Shown here: positions 1-5,570 of the stretch, piece after piece
How positions within the stretch are numbered: position 1 is the first letter of the stretch
Layout: each line of letters opens with the position of its first letter
DNA from: JAUJOE01 sp038252945
Lineage (GTDB): Bacteria > Actinomycetota > Actinomycetes > Propionibacteriales > Nocardioidaceae
Length of the DNA: 10,498 bases
Direction: 5' to 3'
Assembly (NCBI GenBank): GCA_038252945.1
Contig: JBBSHN010000078.1
Span: 1-10,498 of the forward strand
Position numbers and translations under genes: made by a program
Notes under the pieces: generated by a model
The model's database searches: none
What the model was told of the DNA's origin: nothing
What the model saw: only the letters and a program-made list of their open reading frames with translations

Positions 1-7
1 ACGGGCC

Positions 8-1321
8 CTACGCGACCAACCTGGGTCGGCGTGGTCGGATGCTCGTGACGGTGTGAGTCTCGCGTAGTGGGTTGCTGCCGCCGGCGAGAAGGATCCGCAG
101 CCGGTAGTTGTCGATGTTGCGGAACCCGCGACCGGACCGCTTGACCTGCTTGATGAGCAGGTTCGCAGCCTCGACCGGACCGTTCGACGCGCCGGTCGTG
201 TGGTGGGCGAGGATCTCTCGCCGCCACCGTCGCAGCGTCTTGACTAGCCGGCGCAGCTCGGGCCCGGACTCGGGTTCGAGACACCAGGCGATGGCGTCAT
301 CGAGCCGTTCAGCCGCGAGGTCGGGATCGTCGGTGAGGTACACGTCGCGGACCTTCTCCTTCGCGACCCAGCAGTCAGAAACCTCGCCGCCGGGGTCGCC
401 GTCGCGCAACGCTAGGTGGAGCCGGACCCAGCCGGCCTCGTCGACCCGTTCGGCCCCGAGGAGCAACAGCTTGCGGATGTCGTAGAGCGGGTCGCCTTTC
501 CAGCCCCGATGCTCGAGGGTGGCTTGTTGAGTGCGTTGCCGGCAGCGGGTCACCGCGGCGTTGGCGAGCCGAACGATGTGGAACCCGTCGACCACCACGG
601 TCACTCCGGCGAGCGGGCTGGTCGCCGCGGTCACCGCGGAGCGGTAGCCCTCGTGGGGGTCGACCGACACGACGTCGATGCCGGCCAGCCACTCCGATGG
701 CATCGTGGCCATCCATCGGCGCAGGTCAGCGGCGTCGCGGCCTTCGAACACGTCGAGGATCTGACCAGAGGCGACGTCGACCACTGCAGTGATGAACCGG
801 CGGCGTCGTCGCCGATGCGCGGGCTGCATCACGGTCTCGTCGAAGCCGACCATCACCGTCGCCCCGACCCGGTCCGGGTCGTCGACGCGTTCCCGGCCGA
901 TCCGTTCGATCGCCGCCCACACCGTTGACCACGACACCCCGAAGCCCCGGGCGATCGACGCCGGCGTGCCCTCGATCGCCGCGACCCGATCGGTCGCCCA
1001 CTGCTCGGCCCGCGCCGTGAGCACCCGACGCGGCGCCGCCAGCTCCGTCTGCTCGGTCCAGGTCGACACCTCGCAGTCGGGGTCCGGGCACGACCAGATC
1101 CGCTTGCGCCACCGCACCCGCACCGGGCGGCCGCCGGCCGGCGCGTCGCGGACCGTGACCCACCGGCGATCCTTCGCCCGGGCCCGCGTCCCACACGCGG
1201 CGCAGCCCACGATCGTCGCGGTCGTCTCGACCTCGACGACGAGCTCCACGTCCCTGTCGATGACGTCCAACACCACGAACCCGGGCGCGCCGAACCAGCA
1301 CGCACCACTACCTTCACTCAC
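8..1321 (-). CDS. ISL3-family transposase
   Basis: This 437-residue protein is a DDE transposase of the ISL3 family, which moves its insertion sequence by cut-and-paste. Two cysteine pairs near the N-terminus (C40/C43 and C78/C83) form the family's zinc-binding region. A helix-turn-helix-like stretch lies at about 115-140, and the catalytic domain follows. The likely acidic triad is D161 in GFDET, D221 in SVDPHEG and E384 in NGPVEAAN, and the C-terminal GRGFRNIDNYRLRIL block is typical of ISL3. The start is GTG at 1321-1319, preceded by GGGAGG (plus-strand 1329-1334) at about 7 bases. Length is normal for the family and no frameshift is seen. The stop lies only 7 bases inside the window, so the left IS end is not visible and terminal repeats cannot be confirmed. 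Identity as ISL3 is confident; activity is inferred. Confidence 0.93.
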   Translation of the reverse strand: MSEGSGACWFGAPGFVVLDVIDRDVELVVEVETTATIVGCAACGTRARAKDRRWVTVRDAPAGGRPVRVRWRKRIWSCPDPDCEVSTWTEQTELAAPRRVLTARAEQWATDRVAAIEGTPASIARGFGVSWSTVWAAIERIGRERVDDPDRVGATVMVGFDETVMQPAHRRRRRRFITAVVDVASGQILDVFEGRDAADLRRWMATMPSEWLAGIDVVSVDPHEGYRSAVTAATSPLAGVTVVVDGFHIVRLANAAVTRCRQRTQQATLEHRGWKGDPLYDIRKLLLLGAERVDEAGWVRLHLALRDGDPGGEVSDCWVAKEKVRDVYLTDDPDLAAERLDDAIAWCLEPESGPELRRLVKTLRRWRREILAHHTTGASNGPVEAANLLIKQVKRSGRGFRNIDNYRLRILLAGGSNPLRETHTVTSIRPRRPRLVA

Positions 1322-1322
1322 C

Positions 1323-1377
1323 GGGGAGCCTCCCTGTCTCGGACCGTCGAACAGTCACGAGACTCGTGGGGCTCCCC
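1323..1377 (-). promoter_or_regulatory. Inverted repeat overlapping the transposase RBS
   Basis: Seen directly: outer arms GGGGAGCC (1323-1330) and GGCTCCCC (1370-1377), and inner arms GTCTCG (1336-1341) and CGAGAC (1358-1363). In a transcript entering from the right, the outer stem would end one base before the GTG start and would pair part of the Shine-Dalgarno sequence (1329-1334). It could be a fold-back structure that limits transposase translation from readthrough RNA, an operator, or part of the right IS end. The structure is real in the sequence; its function is inferred. Confidence 0.5.
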
Positions 1378-1757
1378 CTCTCAACGGCGGACCCTCACCC
1401 GATCAGCCCTCCCAGCTTCATCGCGCAGGGCCGGATAACGCAAACCGCACGTCACGAAGAAACACTAGGTCAGACGACGCGGCTGAGATTTCAAGACCCG
1501 CCGCATTCGTCGACTCTCCCACCGCTCCCTGACCCATCGCTCAGGTCGCTGGACTCTCCCGGAGCCGTTTCTGGTCGGACCGATCTGGTGTCCATACTTG
1601 TCCCGTCCCTCGCCCTGCCGGAGGTCGTGATGAGCGTCCGCCAGAAGCGGCCGGGGTAACCCGCACGTTCTCGGGCCGTGGTCCCGTCACGGGAGAGTCG
1701 CTCGGTTGCTCGGGGCCGTGGCGGTTGCGACCCTACGGGCGCCCGTACGGTTTGGGG
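1378..1757. other. Non-coding stretch between IS and lipoprotein gene
   Basis: No convincing gene is present. An open plus frame at 1366-1659 has no family features and is probably chance in GC-rich DNA. It does end in a small ribosome-bound-looking unit: GGAGG at 1620-1624, then ATG at 1630 encoding the nine-residue MSVRQKRPG and a TAA at 1657-1659. This could be a leader peptide or the remnant of a gene start. The right end of the ISL3 element probably lies in the first part of this stretch. Two palindromes near its end are listed separately. Confidence 0.4.
1682..1751. promoter_or_regulatory. Two ACGGG-containing palindromes before the propeller lipoprotein
   Basis: TCCCGT-C-ACGGGA is a 13-base palindrome at 1682-1694. 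TACGGGCGCCCGTA is a perfect 14-base palindrome at 1734-1747, extended by ACC (1730-1732) and GGT (1749-1751) around one mismatched pair. The second ends 10 bases before the chosen ATG at 1758, where a ribosome binding site would normally sit. Both share the ACGGG element, which suggests a repressor-type operator. No promoter hexamers are obvious. The palindromes are seen; a regulator is inferred. Confidence 0.4.
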
Positions 1758-2843
1758 ATGAACCGAACCAAGGGCGGGCGGATGGGTGTGTCGCTGTTGT
1801 GTCTGGCGCTACTGGCTTCGTGCGCCAGCGGGTCGGGCAGTCGGGGCACGACCGGTTCGCTCGCCACCTCTGCGGTGCCGACTGGCGGGCGGCTCCCGCC
1901 GTGCGGTGCGGCGCCTTTGGATGTGGCGTTCACGATGCTCGGGACAAAGGGAGAAGAGCACGGAGACATCGCAGGCGTCGCGCCGAACGGCCGGGTGGTC
2001 AGGCTGACCGATGACGGTGCGTCCTATGACCCGGATTTCACCCCGGACGGGTCCCGCATCGTGTTCAGCAGCGGATCGACGTTCGCTCCCGTGTCGGACA
2101 CCAGCGGCCCCACCGGCCTCGCGCTGTATGTGATGAACGCTGATGGATCGAAACGGTCGCGCCTCACCCAAGGCAGGAGCGATTTCCATCCCGATGTCTC
2201 TCCTGACGGTGAACGGGTCGTCTTCGCTCGTCAGCTGAACAACAACCTCGAGCAGGGACCTCAGGGGACAGGGCTGTATGTGGTGAACGTTGACGGTCGC
2301 GATGTCCATCCGCTCATAAAGGGTGATCCCGACGGCAACGAGGTGAAGGACTGGTTTCCGGCCTGGTCACCGGGCGGTGACCGGATCGCCTTTGTCCGCG
2401 AGACACCGCCTAAGCCCGGCTCATCGGTTGACGCCGAGGCAAAGGACAGCATCTGGTTGGTCGACTCCGACGGCTCGAGTCCACGACAGCTTGTCGGGGG
2501 CCTTCGACACGTGCAGATGTTGTCATGGTCCCCTGACGGGCGACGCTTGGCCTACGGCATCCAAGTCAATCGAGTCGACGCCCCGACTTACACCGTCGAG
2601 GTTGATCACCCGACCCCGAAACAGGTCGCCGGCACCGCACTCGACCCCAGCTGGTCAGCTGACGGCCAGACCCTGCTCTACTACCAAGGCCGCCCAGTCG
2701 GGGGAAGCCTCAGTGGTGCACCGCGCATCATCAGGCACAACCTAACAACCGGACGCGACAAGGTCCTCGACATCGGCACCGCCAACATCGGCTACCTCTA
2801 CTTTCACTACGACATCGACGCCGTGCCCTGCCGCCGCCGATAA
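1758..2843 (+). CDS. Secreted lipoprotein with PD40/TolB-like beta-propeller
   Basis: A 361-residue exported lipoprotein. The signal peptide has a basic start (MNRTKGGR), a short hydrophobic core and the lipobox L19-A20-S21-C22, so the mature protein should be anchored by Cys22 outside the membrane. A Ser/Gly/Thr-rich tether follows. The rest is a beta-propeller made of PD40-type repeats of the form P-D-(F/V)-(T/S)-P-D-G-x-(R)-(I/V)-(V)-F, at roughly 91-104, 145-157, 200-213, 255-267 and 297-308, separated by LYVMNADG-like strands. Such domains bind proteins or ligands; no enzyme motif is visible. Two further cysteines (49 and 358) could form a disulfide closing the propeller. ATG 1758 was chosen because TTG 1725 would run through a palindrome and ATG 1782 would leave only a very short uncharged signal. 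No strong Shine-Dalgarno is seen. It has no co-directional partner nearby. Its ligand is unknown. Confidence 0.85.
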   Translation: MNRTKGGRMGVSLLCLALLASCASGSGSRGTTGSLATSAVPTGGRLPPCGAAPLDVAFTMLGTKGEEHGDIAGVAPNGRVVRLTDDGASYDPDFTPDGSRIVFSSGSTFAPVSDTSGPTGLALYVMNADGSKRSRLTQGRSDFHPDVSPDGERVVFARQLNNNLEQGPQGTGLYVVNVDGRDVHPLIKGDPDGNEVKDWFPAWSPGGDRIAFVRETPPKPGSSVDAEAKDSIWLVDSDGSSPRQLVGGLRHVQMLSWSPDGRRLAYGIQVNRVDAPTYTVEVDHPTPKQVAGTALDPSWSADGQTLLYYQGRPVGGSLSGAPRIIRHNLTTGRDKVLDIGTANIGYLYFHYDIDAVPCRRR

Positions 2844-3432
2844 CCGGCCCCGAAATCGGCCCTCCTCGCACGCCAGAATGGCGAGTCAACAACCTCGTAC
2901 AAACGGGCGAGCGAACGCGAATCGGCGGTGTTGTTCTTGTGGATTCATAGATGTGTCAGCGCCGTCCGCCGAATACTGTTCGTGGTCTGCGGCTTTAGCC
3001 GGTCCGCCGCTTCGCCCACCACGCGGCGGCCACACCCTGGGCTCATGGCCGTCGATCGGCAGCGGCAGTTCTATTGACCCGATCATCTCGCCGGAGCTCC
3101 GGGCGACCGTGACGGACGGCGGCCACGCACACGCGGTTCCCGCGTCGCTGCAGACCACCGACCGAGGCGCAGCAACGGAAGGCCCGTTCAAACCGGATCT
3201 GCGCGGCGTCCACGATTCCCGAAGACCGGAGTCAGGGAGCGCACAACAGCCTCGTACTCGTGGTGCTCATGCAGACCAGCCCAACGGGGCAGTTCCAGAC
3301 GGACCACGTCTTCGGCGCTTCATCGCGGAACAGGATCGTTGCTGGTCGGCACGGACTTATCCCACCCTTTGGGGGACGCCCCGTCGCGGCGACCCCGTCA
3401 CTCATGCTCGTCCAAGCGGCCAAACTCTGCTG
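2844..3432. other. Stretch without a supported gene
   Basis: A plus frame is open from 2878 through 3747, but residues encoded before 3433 are low-complexity, rich in Pro, Arg, Gly and Ser, and match nothing recognisable, so only its 3' part is annotated. In another plus frame, ATG at 3269 opens a 54-codon reading frame whose TGA (3431-3433) overlaps the ATG of the next gene as TGATG. This arrangement is typical of translational coupling, but the short peptide has no recognisable feature. The region may be gene debris. Confidence 0.35.
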
Positions 3433-3747
3433 ATGCGGTTGAGAGGATGGACAGGCGAGGCTGATCTCGTCGACAGTGACGGGGTCGTGGTCGCTCGTGG
3501 TCTCGCGGAACTGGCCGGGTGGTCCGGGGGAGGCACGCCTTGCTGGCAAGGCCGGGCTCTCGTCGGCGGGTTCGCGTGGATGGGTACCCTGACCGGGTCG
3601 GCGGACTGGCGCTCATTGGTGGAACAGCGCAGGTCGCTGCTGCTTCGAACCAAACAGGGTCGGGAGTCATCGGCGTTTCTCACCTATGTCGGGAGTGACG
3701 CTCCATCCACCGTCGAGCTCAGAGGCGGTCCGCCGTCACCCTTCTGA
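3433..3747 (+). CDS. Small hypothetical protein, about 104 residues
   Basis: I do not recognise this family. The chosen ATG gives a compact protein alternating hydrophobic and polar residues (GEADLVDSDGVVVARGLAEL, then W-x-G-T-L-T-G, then LLLRTKQGRESSAF and a final GGPPSPF). This suggests a small all-beta fold rather than chance translation. Third codon positions are strongly G/C. There is no signal peptide, membrane segment or catalytic motif, and one cysteine. The upstream in-frame extension looks non-coding. No good Shine-Dalgarno is seen, but the start overlaps the stop of a short upstream frame (TGATG). It could be a stand-alone gene or the end of a degraded longer one. Confidence 0.5.
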   Translation: MRLRGWTGEADLVDSDGVVVARGLAELAGWSGGGTPCWQGRALVGGFAWMGTLTGSADWRSLVEQRRSLLLRTKQGRESSAFLTYVGSDAPSTVELRGGPPSPF

Positions 3748-3816
3748 CGGCCTTTCGATCACCCCCCGACCCCGAATGGGCCAGCGCGCGGCCGGCCCTT
3801 ACTCTCCCCGCGCGAC

Positions 3817-3848
3817 GGAGGAGCAAGTAGTGATCACAAAATGATCAC
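3817..3848 (+). promoter_or_regulatory. Strong SD followed by paired TGATCA sites
   Basis: GGAGGAG (3817-3823) is followed after 6 bases by GTG at 3830. The palindrome TGATCA occurs twice (3831-3836 and 3842-3847), 11 bases apart, about one helical turn. GTGATCA and TGATCAC also form a 7-base inverted repeat around CAAAA. The reading frame from GTG closes after four codons, and an overlapping ATG at 3841 closes after twelve. This may be the start of a lost gene or a leader with an operator. Confidence 0.35.
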
Positions 3849-4073
3849 GGATCGCAGGCGAACCGTCGGTACGGCGTAGCACTCGCTGGACGGCCGGTTT
3901 GGAAAGTCGTTCTCAGCGGCACTATTCGGCACGAGGCAACATCAGCCAAAACGGCTGCGGCTTGCATGACGCCCAAGAGGTCCTCGAGGCCGACGTCCCC
4001 CCGACCTCGACGCCGGGGCCGGAGGGTCGCCCCATATTCAGGTCGCTGGGCGCCCACCGGGCCCCATTGTCAC

Positions 4074-4174
4074 CGCTCGCAGTCCTCGCTCGCAATGTCC
4101 TTACCGCAATCCCCCGCTCGCAGCCATCCAACATTCCATCCAACAAATTCGCCGGCATGAGCCGTCATCCAACA
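4074..4174 (+). repeat. Two sets of three direct repeats beside the attachment core
   Basis: CGCTCGCA occurs at 4074-4081, 4087-4094 and 4115-4122 (start-to-start 13 and 28). ATCCAACA occurs at 4126-4133, 4138-4145 and 4167-4174 (12 and 29). The two sets have almost the same spacing and lie 80-180 bases from the tRNA-derived core. Tyrosine integrases of phages use short direct arm-type sites next to attP, and excisionases use a second set, so this is a reasonable candidate for both. The repeats are seen; the role is inferred. Confidence 0.5.
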
Positions 4175-4197
4175 TCATATGCCGGACTGTGGTCCGG
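4152..4197. repeat. Nested inverted repeats next to the attachment core
   Basis: CCGGCAT (4152-4158) pairs with ATGCCGG (4179-4185) around a 20-base loop that contains the third ATCCAACA copy. Overlapping this, CCGGAC (4182-4187) pairs with GTCCGG (4192-4197) around TGTG. A further TCCGGAC-like copy follows near 4224. These may be protein-binding or cruciform-forming sites of the integration module. Confidence 0.4.
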
Positions 4198-4250
4198 ACA
4201 GAACCGCAGGTCAAGTCCCCATTCCGGACCGAATGGACGCCACGACGACT

Positions 4251-4293
4251 ACTGTTAATCCGTTTGTCGTGGGTTCGAGCCCCACCCCCGGAG
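4251..4293 (+). other. 3' half of tRNA-Asn(GTT): integrase attachment core
   Basis: The bases read as the 3' half of a tRNA. The anticodon loop CTGTTAA (4252-4258) carries GTT at 4254-4256. A 3' anticodon strand TCCGT, a variable loop, T-stem GTGGG (4269-4273), T-loop TTCGAGC and CCCAC (4281-4285) follow, then acceptor strand CCCCGGA and discriminator G (4293), with CC but no A after it. The 5' side does not fit: bases before the anticodon loop do not pair to make the anticodon, D or acceptor stems. Homology therefore starts in the anticodon loop, a known crossover region for tyrosine integrases. A non-functional tRNA remnant or attachment site is the only good explanation. Spurious minus-strand translation here gives the familiar GLEPTT peptide. 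Confidence 0.8.
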
Positions 4294-4383
4294 CCCTCTG
4301 ACCAGCGGTTTCGTCCGCCGGAAGCCGTTTGCGGGAGCCTCCCAATGCTCGTTTGCTAACAATCTGCAAACGAACGGGCCGAG

Positions 4384-4910
4384 TCACTCGCTGAGCGCCG
4401 CGTCGAGCTCGGCTGCCGCCTTGGCGGTCATGTTGTCGTTCACATGCTGGTAGACGGCCATCGTGAAGCTCGGCGAAGCGTGACCGAGCAACGCGCTGGC
4501 GATCGCCGGGTGAACCCCGCGCTCGAGCAGAACGGTGGCGACGCCGTGGCGGACATCGTGAAGCCGCATCGCGGGAGGCGCCCGGCACGAGCGGCGAGCC
4601 GCTTGAAGGCGATGGAGAAGGCGTCAGGGTCGAGTGGCGCGCCGTCGCCCCGGTCGCACACCAGGTCAGTGTCAACCCAGCCCGGTCCGATTCTCAGCCG
4701 ACGCTCAGCCTGCTCGATCTTGTGTCGACGGAGCCGCTCGATGGTGGCCGCCGGCGCAGCTACCACGCGGCGGGATCGGTCCGTCTTGTTCGCGTGGAAC
4801 GCCAACCGGCTTCCGTCACCATCGCGATCGCGGTGCAAGCCGGCCTCGGTACCGATCCTTCCTGCGGCAAGGTCGACACCGGCCCACCGCACGGCACCAC
4901 GGCGCCGAGC
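4384..4910 (-). pseudogene. int: Tyrosine recombinase (phage-type integrase), frameshifted
   Basis: The catalytic domain of a site-specific tyrosine integrase is split over two frames. The first frame (about 4910 to 4580) reads VRWAGVDLAAGRI, then the KTDRSRRVV beta-hairpin with the active lysine, then DPDAFSIAFKRLAARAG. The second (from about 4580 to 4384) reads MRLHDVRHG with the H-x-x-R box, LLGHASPSFT with the second histidine and AVYQHV with the nucleophilic tyrosine, ending TGA at 4384-4386. One extra base in the G run near 4583 would join them as ARAG-APPAMRLHD. Upstream of VRWAGVD neither a clean arginine box nor an N-terminal DNA-binding domain can be followed. The gene reads toward the tRNA-Asn half only about 90 bases away, the usual int-att geometry. 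Either a real pseudogene or a sequencing-error victim. Confidence 0.82.
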
Positions 4911-5201
4911 TCGGTCTCGGGACCAGCAAGACTTTCCGCTGGCCCGACCAGGCGAACCAAATGGGTCCGCTGCCTTGCGGGTCGAGTAGCCGCGGTCAGT
5001 TCACGGCCGGCTTTGCGGCGTCCCTCCATCTGTTCGCTATGCCCGCTCGGCGCTGCACTGGCTGCGGCGTCCGTCCCTTTGCCACCTCGACGCTCGTTGG
5101 TGAGGTCTTCGACGTCCTGGCGTCGCATCCCGGGATGAACTCGGCATGGCGCCTACGCCGAGCGCAAGACGGCACCCATCGCCGAAATCCTGACCGCGCA
5201 G

Positions 5202-5570
5202 TTGGTGGAGGTGGCGCCGTGGACGTCAGCGCCAGCGTTCGCCCGTACGTGCCGGTCGTGGGCTCACGCCGAAGCGCAGGCCGAGTTGTTGCGGGTGTGG
5301 TTGGACGAGCAGGGCATGTTCGACGAGGACGGTGAGCAGCGTGGCGCGTCGAAGATGCTGGACAAGGTCGAGAGCCGGCTGGCGAAGCTGCGGGATCAGC
5401 TCGGCTTGACCCCGCGGAGCCTCGGTCAACTGCTGGCTACGGCGGCCGGGGTGGCGGCGGCGATGGGTGACGCGGCGTCGCTCGAGGCGTTGCAGGCGGA
5501 GGGGCGTTCCATCTTGGCGGCCCGGTTCAGCGCCGACCCGATCGACGACGAGGAGACCAGCGATGAGTGA
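5202..5570 (+). CDS. terS: Phage terminase small subunit, P27-like
   Basis: The small terminase subunit recognises phage DNA and hands it to the motor subunit. The body is mostly helical: AEAQAELLRVWLDEQG, a coiled-coil-like KMLDKVESRLAKLRDQLGL, then TPRSLGQLL. This LGLTP-x-S/A-R pattern closes P27-family small terminases. The listed start is TTG 5202 (GTG 5205 is an alternative), but neither has a ribosome binding site. The same frame is coding-like further upstream: from 5139 it reads TRHGAYAERKTAPIAEIL, which matches the family's N-terminus, yet a TGA at 5136-5138 blocks it. The true 5' part therefore seems lost or shifted. It overlaps the large subunit by 8 bases, so the two are co-translated. 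Family call is from context and pattern, fairly sure. Confidence 0.75.
   Translation: MVEVAPWTSAPAFARTCRSWAHAEAQAELLRVWLDEQGMFDEDGEQRGASKMLDKVESRLAKLRDQLGLTPRSLGQLLATAAGVAAAMGDAASLEALQAEGRSILAARFSADPIDDEETSDE

Noticed and set aside
853..1317. Several long frames overlapping the transposase on both strands
   Set aside because: They are repetitive Arg/Gly/Ser-rich shadows; the transposase has a complete zinc region, HTH and DDE triad.
2844..2900. Intrinsic terminator after the propeller lipoprotein
   Set aside because: Only four-base pairings (CCGA/TCGG, CGCC/GGCG) are present and there is no T tract.
2887..3257. Near-identical 14-base repeats CAACAACCTCGTAC and CAACAGCCTCGTAC
   Set aside because: One mismatch in 14 at two places 357 bases apart can occur by chance in 10 kb of biased sequence, and nothing else about the flanks is repeated.
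2878..3432. N-terminal extension of the 104-residue protein to 289 residues
   Set aside because: Its residues are low-complexity and Arg/Pro/Gly-rich with no coherent helices or strands, and no ribosome binding site supports the start at 2878.
4074..4174. CRISPR array
   Set aside because: Repeat units are only 8 bases, three copies each, with unequal spacers of a few to about 20 bases and no cas genes.
4251..4293. A functional tRNA-Asn gene
   Set aside because: The 5' half (acceptor, D arm and 5' anticodon strand) is missing; preceding bases do not pair with the 3' strands.
4211..4675. Minus-strand frame ending with a GLEPTTNGL peptide
   Set aside because: This peptide is the well-known false translation of a tRNA 3' end, and the frame is out of register with both integrase pieces.
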